64,000 bases of DNA from Callorhinus ursinus (Eukaryota > Chordata > Mammalia > Carnivora > Otariidae). A model generated the notes under the pieces. That model was given only the letters and a program-made list of their open reading frames with translations. It had not been told where the DNA came from and searched no databases. Location of the stretch: assembly GCF_003265705.1 (NCBI RefSeq), contig NW_020313045.1, positions 1,454,805-1,518,804 of the forward strand, written 5' to 3'. Positions 33,286 to 44,650 of this stretch are shown one piece after another; the first letter of the stretch is position 1; the number at the start of each line of letters is the position of its first letter. The position numbers and the translations under genes are program-made.

Positions 33286-33560
33286 GACAATAATTACAGC
33301 CGGAATAAAACGAAGGGAGTAATAGGAACAAAGCGTGGCTGTAATTGCCTTCTCATTATTTGCTAACAGTTAGTTATTCAGTCACAGGGAAAAATTACAT
33401 AGTAATTGGATGACAATGGGGAAGCAATCACTGAATCCCACAACTATGATATTTTTGCTTGTTGGGCTTTAGACCTTTTATTCATATTTTGATTAAACAG
33501 CTGGAGCATTAAACTGACATATGAATGTATCCTTGGTCAAATTCCGATGTGTTTGTTTCT
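33286..33560. promoter_or_regulatory. repeat-free block with an inverted homeodomain motif
   Basis: AATTACAGCC (33292-33301) and its exact complement GGCTGTAATT (33337-33346) are separated by 35 bp. Further AT-rich cores follow (GAAAAATTACATAGTAATTG near 33390, TTTTGATTAAACAGC near 33487). No repeat signature is visible. The regulatory role is inferred. Confidence 0.35.
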
Positions 33561-34060
33561 ACCCCGTTCAAAATGTTGAATTTAAACTAGCACATACAGT
33601 AGACCTGTAAATACTGTAGTCTATTGACTTTCAAATAAATCTCTCCTCATTACCCCAGTTCATAAAGAAGGCATGGGGTGGGTGTAATAGCACAGACATT
33701 TTTTTTTAACACATCAGTTTTCAGATGGTGTTTTAAAAAAGGAATAATGTGAAACCAACATGGTGCATTCTTTCTGCATTCAGATTTTTCTCTAATTTAA
33801 CTTTCTAAACCCAAGATCATTATACATGGATCCTTAGAAAACATTGACTCTTCCTCCTTCCTACAGGTAGAGAAACTGAGGCCCAGAGAGGCAACTGAGA
33901 TGTTCAGAGTTATCCAACTCTCTCTTCTTTTTAGGACTTAGAAACCAGAACTCTGATGCTTACTATGCTATCAAAATGTCTTCTGTCTCCACATTTGCTT
34001 GCAGGAGGAAAACTAGAAGAGGAAGACAGGTAGGATCTATGCCTGCATAAGCATGCATCT
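33561..34060. other. unassigned sequence with a MIR remnant
   Basis: CTACAGGTAGAGAAACTGAG, then GCCCAGAGAGGCAACTGAGA near 33863-33901 is MIR-like in complement. The remainder is unassigned. Confidence 0.45.

Positions 34061-34061
<1 letters not shown>

Positions 34062-34103
<42 letters not shown>
34062..34103. repeat. (CA)n microsatellite
   Basis: About 21 uninterrupted CA units. Confidence 0.95.
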
Positions 34104-34104
<1 letters not shown>

Positions 34105-34364
34105 CACGTGGATGCTACATGTTGCTTGACCTTGGAAAGGTCATTTAGGGGTTTCCCGCTCCATGTTTATGATCTTCATGGTAAGTTTCATGGGCATGAC
34201 CTTTCCTTGTATCAAGGAGCTCCTTGCTCAAGATCATCAAGCCGGTTGGTGTGACAGCAAATGATTAAAATCCAGAATCTAAGTTTTGACCGCTGAAGTC
34301 ATTGGTAACTTTTAGCTACTTACAAGTAATTGCAACTTATCCAGTTTTTCAAGTCAATCTACAT

Positions 34365-34475
34365 TGTTTCATGTTTACTCTCTGCTAGACACCATGGGGA
34401 TTCAAAGGTGAATGAAAAATTCCTGTCTTCAAGGAGCTTAGCCTCTCTTGGCAGAAACCATGAACCAAGGCATGA
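34365..34475 (-). repeat. L2 fragment, minus strand
   Basis: TTTACTCTCTGCTAGACACC, GGGGATTCAAAGGTGAATGA and CTGTCTTCAAGGAGCTTAGC correspond to the complement of the L2 end. The last phrase is the segment from which L2-derived microRNAs such as the miR-28 and miR-708 type arise in other mammals. I see no hairpin here. Confidence 0.75.
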
Positions 34476-34509
34476 ACAGGTCAGTGCATTGTCAAGGCAA
34501 ATCCTATGA

Positions 34510-34795
34510 CTGTTGACTCAGTTTGGGTTCCCCCATAAGCAGATCCTGAGACAAAGATTTAAATGCAACCAGTTTATTTTGAAGGTGATCCCAAAACCTG
34601 GAAACAAGGAATCAGACCAAAACAAAAAAGGCAAGAGGCCAACCCAGGACACATTGGAGGTTACTGCCAGGGACATCTGGGTCCCTTGTCCCCCTGGGGA
34701 ACTCTAGGCGACAGTGAAGAACATGCCTCAGTGTTAACCTGACCCACTCCTCAAGGGTGAAGGAATGGTGGTTATCCCTAGTGTCCTGACCGTCA
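34510..34795. repeat. ancient LTR-like repeat
   Basis: AAGATTTAAATGCAACCAGT, TTATTTTGAAGGTGATCCCA and AACTCTAGGCGACAGTGAAG resemble a dispersed mammalian repeat with a TTTATTGGGAGGTGATCCCA-like core. The family is not certain. Confidence 0.45.
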
Positions 34796-35177
34796 CTTAT
34801 TGAGAGCTGTTTCTGAGGGCATCAATGCTTTGCATTTCCCATTTACTCTGTGCGTGAGCCCAGGATCCACCAGAAAAATCTCTTGGCAGAAACGTGCAGG
34901 CATTCTCAGTGAGCATCCTTCCATGTCGACAGGTGAGTGCCAAGGTGACGCAGGTGGGAAGCTAACAGTATCTGCCACTGTGTTGAAAGGCAGTGTCCCA
35001 GAGGCGGTGGAGTGGCTGAGCAAGACGTGGAAGGTGAAGGAAAGAGCATTCTAGAACAAGGCACACACCTGCATGAGGGCATAGCTCTAGACCATCCTTT
35101 TTAAATGACCTCCCAGGCTCTGTACCAGAGGCAGAGAGTGCTCAGTTTCATCCTAGCAAAACTCATTATATAAATTT
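34796..35177. other. unassigned sequence
   Basis: Opposed frames at 34793-35054 lack domains. GGAAAGAGCATTCTAGAACA near 35038 could be L2 debris. Confidence 0.35.
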
Positions 35178-35197
35178 TATATATATATATATATATT
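35178..35197. repeat. (TA)n microsatellite
   Basis: About ten TA units. Confidence 0.85.
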
Positions 35198-35204
35198 CTT
35201 TCCC

Positions 35205-35470
35205 GGCATTCAAGGCTCTTCATAATCCAGCCTTAGTTTACCTCTTGACAAGTTCTTAGCAATCCATCCTGGGCTCCTATTCCTGCCCACACTGACACCT
35301 GTATTGCTGCCTGAGTACTGCCTTCGTGGCCCTTCCAATCGTTGAGGTTCTCAGCTCCTGCGGTCTTTCCCGACGTTTCTCTGCACCTTGCTCCAGACCT
35401 GACACACTTACGCAGTTTCCACTCACTTCTGGCGATAAAAGCCACAATCCCTCTATGCATTTCCCAAACC
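35205..35470 (+). repeat. L2 fragment, plus strand
   Basis: GGCATTCAAGGCTCTTCATA, ATCCAGCCTTAGTTTACCTC and the following Cys/Pro-type region correspond to the L2 stretch with consensus AAGGCCCTGCATGATCTGGC and beyond. Decayed. Confidence 0.6.
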
Positions 35471-35844
35471 CCCAAAGCTCCAGAAACTCAAAGGATTTTG
35501 TTTTGTTTTTGTTTGTTTACTTTGCTTTTTAAAAAATCTTAACATAGTAGCAAAATCTGACCCGAACTGACTTGAAGCTATTTATAGTTTTTATTTGATC
35601 TAAATATTCATACATTTCACTGCATAAATATTCATGTAGCTTGGTTACAGAATGCAGCCCCAGACCCTGCCGCAATTTTATGTGGGCTCCATGTTTCTTT
35701 TCTAAAATGTTTATATGAGCATCAGATTTCTTTGCTAAAATCTGAACAATTCTAAATTATAAAACATATATCTCTGGCTCAAGAGATTGACATATGGGGA
35801 TGTGAGCCTATAACAACAACAACAGTAATAATAGACACTATTAT
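35471..35844. other. unassigned AT-rich sequence
   Basis: Contains GTTTTGTTTTTGTTTG and (AAC)n-like runs. No gene or named repeat. Confidence 0.4.
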
Positions 35845-36250
35845 AGTCCATTTTGAGTGTTTTATATATATATAATGATTTTAATCCTTACAAGGACTGG
35901 ACAAGAGAATTCTAGCAACTAATAGCCCTTAGAAAAAGTAAGGTTCAGGGGCTCCTGGGTGGCTCAGTTGGTTAAGCAACTGCCTTCGGCTCAGGTCATG
36001 ATCCTGGAGTCCCGGGATCGAGTCCCACATCGGGCTCCCTGCTCAGCAGGGAGTCTGCTTCTCCCTCTGACCCTCCCCCCTCTCATGTGCTCTCTCTCTC
36101 TCTCTCTCATTCTCGCTCTCTCAAATAAATAAATGAATAAAATCTTAAAAAAAAAAAAAGAAAAGTAAGGTTCAGAGATGTTATGTAACTTGCCCAAGGT
36201 CACACAGCTAGTCAATGACCGAGCCAAGGTTCAAACCTCAGGCAGTCTGG
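35845..36250 (-). repeat. MIR element split by a CAN-SINE
   Basis: The left part holds TTTTAATCCTTACAAGGACT. The right part holds AAGGTTCAGAGATGTTATGT, AACTTGCCCAAGGTCACACA and CCGAGCCAAGGTTCAAACCT. Joined, they follow the complement of MIR, with the SINE at 35949-36160 between. Confidence 0.85.
35949..36160 (+). mobile_element. CAN-SINE nested in a MIR
   Basis: Flanked by identical AAAAGTAAGGTTCAG at 35934-35948 and 36161-36175. Full head, CT-rich body with CTCTCATTCTCGCTCTCTC, and AAATAAATAAATG tail. The perfect 15-bp duplication suggests a fairly young insertion. Confidence 0.95.
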
Positions 36251-36909
36251 CAGAGTCCCACCTCTCTCTTGTTTCACTGTGCTTCCAAGTATGAGTGCCT
36301 GCCTTGGGGTTGTTCAAAGCACTCAGCCCAGACTAATCTTCTGGCTTGTCCCTGAGTGTCTTCTTGGGGAACCCTTTCTCCTTCCAACCCTGAATTCTCA
36401 GCTCTGAGTTCCCAAGCCACCGTCTTGCCCTGGGCCATTGCATTCGCGCTGGGTTTGGGGTGAAACTGTCAGAAGTTTCTTGCAAACTTTAGTGATCTGC
36501 AACTCCCCCACACCACAGCCTCAGGGGGAGCAACTTGTCTCTTGCAGCCTGGCCCTGGAACTGGCTGTTGAGTGAGCCCCGGATCTGTAGCCCCTCCCCA
36601 GGCTCCTCCTTCCGGCCCCCACAGCCTCACCCCTGACTCTCCACTGTCTTACAGCCTTTCTAAGATTTAAGACCACGTAAGTCTATGTCCTGAGCATTAT
36701 CCCAGGACCCTGTGTATGGCAGAGCCTTCGTGATGTAGGGGAACAAGAATACTTAACTGAAGGAGGAGGAGGGCCAGATCTAGGCTCCTTTGCAAGTGTA
36801 GACGTAGCCTTGGTTTTGAAATCACTCTCACACCTGGCTCTCCTCCCTTTCCCCTGTCAGTTTGTGCCAGAACGAAACAACAAATGGAAGACAGCTTTCT
36901 TGACTTCGT
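36251..36909. other. unassigned, moderately GC-rich sequence
   Basis: No named repeat and no convincing frame. Confidence 0.4.
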
Positions 36910-37262
36910 CTGGGCTCTGGCAGGCTTGAGTCCAAGCTGTGGCTGGGTTTAGGTCTGCTCCAAGTGCCTCTCATCCTCTTCGGACCAGGGATTTGTCTGG
37001 GCACATTTCTCTCCCAGGGATGGCTAAAACACAAGAAGGGAAACCTCCAAGCCTATCAGAACCACTAACACCCCATTGGCCAATGCAAGTCCCGTGGCCA
37101 AGCCCAACAGCAGCGGGTACGAAGTACACCTCGCCAGGAGTGAGGCAGTGGAGGGTAGCATGGCCAAGTCCCACATCTGTGGAGGAGGGAAGTGTACTCC
37201 TTCTGAGGACAGGAGGGAGATGGGGTGCAGAGAAACCATCTGTCAAGTCGTAAGCCTAATCT
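36910..37262. repeat. probable ancient LTR-like repeat
   Basis: CCAAGCTGTGGCTGGGTTTA, GGTCTGCTCCAAGTGCCTCT, CCCCATTGGCCAATGCAAGT and CACCTCGCCAGGAGTGAGGC parallel the element at 44262-44650 (there CCAAGCTGTAGGTCGGGCTC, TTGCCAAGGCAAGTCACATG). The two copies are diverged relatives. The family name is not fixed. Opposed frames up to 104 codons here are not genes. Confidence 0.5.
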
Positions 37263-38261
37263 ACCACCCCACTAGAAGGTAGAGCCAGAAATCACCCAGG
37301 GCTTGCAAGCACTGGGGTCATAGCTTCATAAGCCCTGTTTTAAGTAGTAGCAAGTAACCAAGGAAGATCTTGTCATAGGAAATAATGCCCATGCAGGCTA
37401 TTGGGTTATTGCCCTTGAGTCTGAAGCCATAGGGCTGCTGCTGAGACGTTTGAGAGGAGGTGGGATAGCCTGAGCAATGGACGTGTAGGTGAGAGTGTGC
37501 TTTGCCCGGCTGACATCCCTCCCCCCCCAACCCACCCCCACACACACATGCATATGACCCTACCTTTGGGCTTCCCCCTGGGACTCAGACCCATCATTAG
37601 ACGTTGAACTTCCTCATCTCTCTCCATGCAGCCTTGGAACGCATCATCAAAGTCCAGGGCAAGTGCATTTGAATTCTTTGCCTTGCAGCAGACCTGCTTT
37701 CTTGTGTTTAAAGAGACTGTTAGAAATTCCCAAATTTTGGAGCTGTGTTTTTACTGGGAGGGAGGAACGAGTAGAAGCTCCCAGTGGATTAATTTATTTG
37801 TATTTTGCTCTAACTCCTGACATTTGGAAATGGCTTGAAGATCTTATTAATGTTTGCTATTTTTGATTTGCTTTGGAGGATGCTAGACTAAACCACAGAA
37901 TCCTAGAAAATAGACTTTTTCTTTTCAGAGGCGCCAAGTCTGAAACTATTTCCTCAAGTGCCAGGGTGGCCGGTCCTCAGCTCTGGTGCTACCACTCATC
38001 ACCACCCTCACCCCAGCAGACATTGCAAATAGATCCCAGCACTGCTGCCCACTAAGCCCAGACATGGCCCCAGATCGTCCCCACACAGTCCCCCAGACAG
38101 CCGCTACTTCTTGATCAAAGTCAATGCAACCTAATTGCCATCCTTGCTCTAAAACTTTTTGATTTTTAACATGCCAGTAAAATAACTTTATCCAAATCTT
38201 TGCAGAACTCTGGTAAAGATGCTGCCATCTTCTGTTCTAATTCTTATTATGCTGCCACTCA
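37263..38261. other. unassigned sequence
   Basis: About 1 kb with no named repeat. It includes a C-rich tract near 37518-37545 (CCCTCCCCCCCCAACCCACC). No gene is called. Confidence 0.4.
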
Positions 38262-39265
38262 ACTCAAAAATCATCAGTCTCCGAACTCCTTAGCTTGTCA
38301 TCAAGGTCCTCCAGTATTTGACACTTGCACTCACCAGGACTAACGTCCTTCTAATGCCTTTATGACCCCATGTGATAGGCAAAATTCTCATCAGGCTCCT
38401 AAGATTCCTGCCCCCATGGTGTATATGCCCTGTGTCATCCCCTCCCCTTGAATACGGGAGAAATCTATGAATAGGTTTAGGTTACTACTCAGTTGGCTTG
38501 GAGTTCAGTCAGAAGATTTATCCTGCCTGGGTGGGCCTCACCTAATTGGGTGAGCTTTTAAACAGAGAGACTGGAACCTTCCAGAGGTCAAGAGATTCTC
38601 CCGCTAGCCTTGAAGAAGTAAGCGGCCACGTTGTGAGAGGGGTCTACAAGGGAGGACATGATGGGGACAAGAACCTGAGAGTGGCCTCTGGGAGCCAAGG
38701 GTGGCCCCTGGCTGACAGCTAACAAGGAAATGGGGACCTGAGTCATACAACAGCAAGGAACGGAGTCCTGCCAACAGCGTGAACTTGGAGCTCCAGAAAG
38801 GAAGACTTTGATTTCGGCCCAGTGTGAAGAATCCAGCTAGGCTGAGCCCAGACTTCTGATCCACAGAAGCTACGAGATGATATATGTTTGTTATTTCAAG
38901 GGGCTAAATTTGCAGTAATTTTTTATGTAGCGGTAGGAAACTAACACCTCCCCATCCTCAAGCCACATGCAAATCCTTACCATTATCCATACCCGGGCGA
39001 GTTTTCCTCCCTCTGGGAAAACGTTGATCGGAGCCTTTTCTCATGCTGGGAGCCTTCTCTCATCTCTGGGCCTGGGCCATACCCAAATATCACCTCCTCT
39101 CTGAAGCCTTGTCTTGGTAGGCCCAGACATATGTCAACCTGGTCATTTTTTGTAAGGCCACAGTTATTTTTCTTTGCTTGGGCCTTGTATCGTCAAATGC
39201 CCTAGGCACTTGTCAGACTACAGGCTCCCTTGGGGAGAGTCAGTGTCTGCCTCATCCTTGTAGCC
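38262..39265 (+). repeat. L2 element split by an LTR
   Basis: The left arm (38262-38370) reads TCCGAACTCCTTAGCTTGTC, ATCAAGGTCCTCCAGTATTT. The right arm (38947-39265) reads AATATCACCTCCTCTCTGAA, GCCTTGTCTTGGTAGGCCCA, ACTACAGGCTCCCTTGGGGA. Together they follow L2 in sense order, interrupted by the MLT1-like LTR. Confidence 0.75.
38371..38946 (+). mobile_element. MLT1-type (ERVL-MaLR) solo LTR
   Basis: Starts TGTGATAGGCAAAATTCTCA and ends near GGTAGGAAACTAACA. Between lie GTTTAGGTTACTACTCAGTT, GCCTGGGTGGGCCTCACCTA and GGACTTCTGATCCAC-like phrases (written here as CCAGACTTCTGATCCACAGA) typical of MLT1 LTRs. About 575 bp. No internal retroviral region is present, so it is a solo LTR or an LTR fragment of an ancient endogenous element. 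Confidence 0.75.
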
Positions 39266-40080
39266 CATTGAAGTTCATGTCCATTTCCACAAGGCTTCTA
39301 ATTTACAGTAATGTTTACCATTTGGTAATTAGCAATAATGAGGCTCTTTGGTAAGGTCCGTCATTGACAGTACCAGGGAAAGTAAATACATGCCAGCCTT
39401 CAATCAATGAAATAAAGGCCAGATTCATCTAAGAAATGAATTTGGGGTTATGAGAAACTGCAGGAGAAATATTTGAGGGAGGGTGTGATGGAAGACAAAA
39501 GTTAGGTTCCCTATAAGTTTAAGCGGGGAATCTAGGGGGATTGGCTGCTTCTTTCTTCATTGGTGGAACTGGATGGAGAAACATAATCCATGCCCCGTTT
39601 GTATTATGTCACTGCCCTCCCAAAATAATAATGCAATCAGGTATTCATTCATTCCTTTCCCACCTCATGCTCTGTGCTCAAATTCAGGCTTCCTGTTACC
39701 TAGAAACGTGTGCATCTGCCTCTCTACTGCATGAGGGCTGCTCTCGGAGGCAGAGCTGTCTGATGACAAATGCTAGGCATGGACAGAGCTCGCCTCACTC
39801 AAGGATGAGTAAGCAGGGGAAAAGCATAATACATGAGAAACTACCATGGAGCATTCATCCTGAAGACCCAGAGAATTAGTAGGGCTCTGAAAATGATTTA
39901 CTGCTGGAAAAAGAAGAGGAAATTAGAAAGCTATTTAGCATTCTCCATAGAATACTCAAGGAGACCATGATTTTTTGAAGAAGCAGAAGAAAGCCATAAG
40001 GCAGATACAAATTGACAACAGAATCTCATACAGCGAGAGAGAGTGAAGAATCGTGAGCAAGTTAAAAATGCCAAAACAAG
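39266..40080. other. unassigned sequence
   Basis: The 112-codon frame at 39541-39879 has no recognisable domain. No repeat named. AT-rich at left. Confidence 0.35.
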
Positions 40081-40260
40081 GGGCACCTGGGTGGCTCAAT
40101 TGGTTAGGCGTCTGCCTTTGGCTCAGGGCATGATCCCAGGGTCCTGGGATTGAGCCCCGCATCGGGGTCTCTGCTCAGCACGTAGCCTGCTTCTCCCTCT
40201 CCCTCTCCCTCTGTGCTCTCTCTCTCTCTCTCTCTCAAATAAATAAAATCTTTAAAAAAA
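40081..40260 (+). mobile_element. CAN-SINE, plus strand
   Basis: GGGGCACCTGGGTGGCTCAA head, CCTGGGATTGAGCCCCGCAT B-box region, (CT)n and AAATAAATAAAATC tail. I find no clear duplication. Confidence 0.92.
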
Positions 40261-40439
40261 TCTTCATCAGAGGCAAGAGAAAGCAAAACTGACAAAAGAA
40301 AACTGAGTGAGTGTCATGAGGAACAAACTTGAGCCATGCTACCAAGATCAAGAGAATAAAGCAATGAGATAGTGTGGCAACGCAGGACCAGCTTAATGGT
40401 TATATACGTTTCTGAGGAGGAAATAAGCAAACTTGGAAT

Positions 40440-40815
40440 AAAAGCAATAACCAAAAAGTAATCGGGGATACATTCTGTGAGCTGAAAAAGGTCTCAGTTT
40501 ATAGATCTGAATAGTTTATCACATTTTAAGCAAAACTATAGAGAAGAAGTACTCAAATCAGCCCGCATACTGATTTCAAAAAATTATAAACATCTATGAA
40601 GAAAAATCAGATGATCTAAAATAGAATGAAAGTCAGGTCACCTCTAGTGACCTCTGGTGACTTCTGGACAAACCTGAATTTCAGAAGACAATGGAACAAT
40701 GTCTATAGAATTTGCAAGGAAAGGCTTGAAAATATTATTGCACATGTATAGCCAGGTGGTTTTTCACATATGAAGGTCTGGGGAGGACAGACCCCAGGAT
40801 GTATATAAGAGCTGA
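40440..40815 (+). mobile_element. HAL1/L1 fragment, plus strand
   Basis: TTTCAGAAGACAATGGAACA, AATGTCTATAGAATTTGCAA and the nearby ATAGCCAGGTGG region resemble the ORF1-like part of HAL1 elements. Decayed and without an open frame. Confidence 0.45.
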
Positions 40816-40839
40816 CAAAACTCAAGGAAAAGAAAGGAA

Positions 40840-41760
40840 CACTTAACTAATATTTATTGAACATCTTTTATGTGCCTGGCATACTTCAAGGCACTGGGTT
40901 TACAATGATGATCAAGGCAGATGAAGTTCCTGCCATCACGAGACTTACATTTTAACAATAACAATAGAAATAGGCAAATAAATACGTATATGGTATACTG
41001 TCAGGTAGCTAATGCTGTGAGGGTAGAGGAAGTGGAGCAAGGTGATAAAGAACAACAAGTGTTGACATTTTAGATAGTGTGGCCCTTAGAGGACTTCTCT
41101 GAGAAGGGAACACCAGAGAGTAAATAACAGTGCAAACCAAAGTCATGGAAACAGCACATAAAAGACCAAGAGAGGGAAACTTGCTCACCATGCTTGAGGA
41201 AGAATTAATGAGGCCATGAGAGTTTAGCAGAGTTGGAGGGTAAGAGACGTAGGAGATGAATTTGGAGAGAAAGTCATGGGGTAGATCAAGTGGGGCCTTG
41301 ACACTGGGATTTCAAAGTCTGGATTTCATTTCAGACACAATGGAAACCATTGTGTGGATTTTGTCTAGGGGAGTAATATGACCTGACTTATGTATTGAAA
41401 AGATCACACGGGAGTTGATGTGGAAAATTAGACAAGGAGAGGTGAAGGGTCCACTGGAAGTGGGGAGCCTGATCAGGAAAGCCACTGTAATAGCCCAGGT
41501 GGCCTATGATGGTGACTTTGGTCAGGGTGTCAGATGTGGAACCATTACAAAGTGACCGAATTTTAGATATATTTTAGAGTAGTTTACTGATGGGTTAGAT
41601 GTCAGGTATGTGAGGAAGAGAAGAGTCGGGGATGACACTAAAGTGTTTGGCTTGAAAAATAGATAAATGGAGGTGCCATTTTGAGATTGGGATATTGGGA
41701 AAGGGCACAGAAGAAAACAATTAAGCTTCTGTTTCAGACACGTTAAATTTTAGATGGTTG
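40840..41760 (-). repeat. long L2-type element, minus strand
   Basis: TATTTATTGAACATCTTTTA, GTGCCTGGCATACTTCAAGG, GATGAAGTTCCTGCCATCAC and TTACATTTTAACAATAACAA are the complement of the L2 end. The sequence further right (GGGGCCTTGACACTGGGATT, GTAATATGACCTGACTTATG, CCACTGTAATAGCCCAGGTG) matches an ancient repeat that usually continues from it. About 900 bp survive. Confidence 0.7.
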
Positions 41761-41764
41761 ATAT

Positions 41765-42115
41765 TGCCTACTGTAACCTAAATCCCCGTATTTCTGTGGC
41801 TTAAAACAAATCTGTTTCTCACTCATTAGACCAATGCAGAGATTCTCGTTTGATGAAAGACCTCCAGTGTGGTGACTCAAGGATCCGGCTCCTTCCATCT
41901 GTGGCTCTACCCTCCCCTAGGGCATATTCCATTGACAGATGGGACAAAGAACTAGTAACATGGCTGCACCTAGACGCAGGGAGGGTGAAGCATGGGAGCG
42001 GAAGGCCTTAGCCAGGTAGCGGCTTGCTAGCTGCAACTATGCTATGGAAGGAGACACATGAGTAGTGGATCATTACTCACCTCCGCTGTAACATCCAAGT
42101 AACAGTGCTGAGCGC
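41765..42115. repeat. ancient LTR-like repeat
   Basis: ATTTCTGTGGCTTAAAACAA, GGATCCGGCTCCTTCCATCT and GGCTCTACCCTCCCCTAGGG follow a dispersed repeat related to the 44262-44650 element at its start. Family not fixed. Confidence 0.5.
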
Positions 42116-42247
42116 CTGGTAGGATGCAAGTATCACAGTCAGGGGCAAGACTAGAGTTGGAGAGATCCACTTCAGGGAGTCATTAGCATGTAAATGATAA
42201 ATGACACGTAAAGCCAGGGAGAACAGATTTGATTCGTAGGTAGGGCA

Positions 42248-42375
42248 AGAGGCCACAAACTACAGGTCACAGGATGGCCATCTTGATCCATGAAAGTTGT
42301 ATGGGAACACACCCGTGCTCATTGTTTCTTGTATCGTCTTTGGCTGTTTTCGCACTACAAGGGCACCACTCCCCT
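42248..42375 (-). mobile_element. partial hAT-Charlie-type element
   Basis: AAGAGGCCACAAACTACAGG, GGGAACACACCCGTGCTCAT and TCTTTGGCTGTTTTCGCACT match the same MER-type family as 3641-4039. Only part of the element remains. Confidence 0.6.
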
Positions 42376-42489
42376 GAAGAAAGAGCCGGGAATTGTTTCT
42401 TGTGTGTCCTTCTAGAAGGTTTATCTATGTCAATCTGTCATCTGTCATCCATATCGATCTACCCACTACCATACAAATACATGCATCAA

Positions 42490-42990
42490 CATATAGAGGG
42501 ATGAAAAATATTTGTGTATACATTTATCTGGGACACATGTGCATACCTTTTTAGATTACCGAAGATGGTTGCGCTACACACATTGTTTTATAACTTAGTT
42601 TTCTTGCATTTAATATATCTTGAACATTTTTTGCATGACGGTGTGTATAGGTCTCTTCTCTCCTCCTCTCTCTGCTTTAGTTGCTGCCGAGTATCCTGTT
42701 TTATGGATTTACCATAAAGCAGTCCTCCATTAATTGGCAATTTGATTATTTATTTATTTACCCCTCCCTCCACATGCTGTCATGTGGACATCCTTTATAC
42801 ATTTCTTTTTTTTTTTTTTTTTTGAGCACTAATACAAGTCTACTTGCAAGATACAGATATTGAAAGGTAAATGGCTAGGTCAAAGGGTATATACGTTTTT
42901 AATTTTCATAGTTATTGACTATTTGCTTCCAAAAAAGCTATGCTAATATGCATTCCCATCAACAGTGTATGAAAGTATTTATTAGTTTTA
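42490..42990 (-). mobile_element. old L1 fragment, minus strand
   Basis: AATGGCTAGGTCAAAGGGTA, TTTTTAATTTTCATAGTTAT, CTATTTGCTTCCAAAAAAGC and TGCATTCCCATCAACAGTGT are the complement of an L1 ORF2 stretch found in many old L1 copies. Confidence 0.75.
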
Positions 42991-44261
42991 AAACCATTTA
43001 AAAATTAAGAAGGATTTGAATATGCTTATATAGAAATATATTTTAAAATGAGTAGAGCAGTCACCACATTGTGTGACTTTGACTTTGATTCCTTTTGAAT
43101 ATGATCCGTAGTGTACTCTTTAATATGCTGGATATATCTAATGTGAATCTTAGTTGACTCAAAGAACCATTTTATAAGACATTTAAAAATGTGAATTGGG
43201 CCTTACACAGGACTGCATGACTCATATGAAATCATATTGATATACTAGCTCACTTTGCTTTTCACCATGACATACATAAAAGATATATTAAATATATCTA
43301 TCATGTGATAGAGGAAATGTTTTCTATTAAAAAAATGTCTACCACACTTCTCCCAGGTTCTGCTGCAATGCAAATTTTGTATTATGGTTCTTCATACATT
43401 TTTTCCTTGCAGCTAGATCTTTATTAAAGTCGGTGAAAGGCTGTGCTTTTCATGTTATGAATAGGCATCATAGTTATCTAATGCAACTACTCCTAAAATC
43501 AGATTAGTAATTAGCTGGACCAACTGATTGGTATGACTTCCTGGATGTGGCTCTTTAATGTTGAACATTTACTTTGTGCTTGAAGGATTTGTTTGTGTGT
43601 TTCCTATGTGTGATGAGAGCTTTTCAATAATTAGCTCCTAAGGGATGTCGTATTCCAATAGTTAAAGAATAATTACAGCCTTATGAAAAGTGAAATGACT
43701 TCGGCTTCCTTTTGTTGTGGTTTAATTGTATGCAACAAGTCTAGGAGGCATCTCATTTCAAATGGTGATAGTGAAGATGTAGCTTTCATTAAAAAAAAAG
43801 GTGTGAATATCGCAAAGTGGCAAATTGATATAATTTTGAAAACAAACAAGCAAACCACCCTATTAAAACAAGCCTTGTGTTATTTCATTAGTTCATAATT
43901 TTGATTACAAATTAAACTGTGACAGAGTGAGAAGTTGTAAGGTTATAACTACAATGAGGTGGAACTTGAAAAAGTTCACATCAAAAGGCATCGGCTGGGA
44001 GATAGGCATTGTAATGGACTGCTAATTAGGGTCAACCACAAAAATGAAGAGTAGAATGACAGGCCAGTTCTCACAGATCATATAGTCTGGGGGAGAAGTG
44101 AGAGTAAAACACTAAAAAGAATATTTTTTCATTGCGCTTCCTTTTATTTTTGAAAATTTGGCTTTTTAAGGAAAGAGAAAAGTTTGCAAATCCAAGTGTA
44201 CCAAAGTAATTTCACTCTAAACTCATGTGAGGTGCAAAAAGGTGCCACTTTATACAATAAT
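42991..44261. promoter_or_regulatory. repeat-free AT-rich block, possible conserved noncoding element
   Basis: About 1.25 kb of AT-rich DNA with no repeat signature. Several homeodomain-type cores occur (AGATTAGTAATTAGCTGG near 43501, TTCAATAATTAGCTCC near 43623, AAGAATAATTACAGCC near 43664, TGCTAATTAGGG near 44021). Short frames are random. The enhancer reading is inferred. Confidence 0.3.
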
Positions 44262-44650
44262 ATATCAGTCAGCTCTTGATGAAATAATGCTGTGTAACAA
44301 AACACTCCAAAACTTGGTGCCTTAAAATAACAAGCATTTATCTGTCACCCATAGGTCTGTGAGTTGGCCACAGCTTGACTGGACCAGGCTTGGACTCTAG
44401 GATCCAAGCTGTAGGTCGGGCTCAGGTCTGCTTCATCTGTCCTCTTTGGACCAATGGCTGCGATGTTCATCTCACAGAGAAGAGCAGAAAAACACAAGAG
44501 CCAACCCAAAATGCAGGAGGACACAAGTTTCTACTAGGTTAGTGGTAAACTTCCATTTGCCAAGGCAAGTCACATGGCCCCACCTTAGATCAGCGGGGTA
44601 GGGGAGTGTGCTCTGCCCACCGCGCAACAGGAAGGGTGAAAATTTATGAA
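44262..44650 (+). repeat. ancient LTR-like repeat
   Basis: ATATCAGTCAGCTCTTGATG, GTGTAACAAAACACTCCAAA, ACTTGGTGCCTTAAAATAAC and GGTCTGTGAGTTGGCCACAG are the start of a widespread mammalian repeat. GCCAAGGCAAGTCACATGGC marks its 3' part. Confidence 0.65.
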
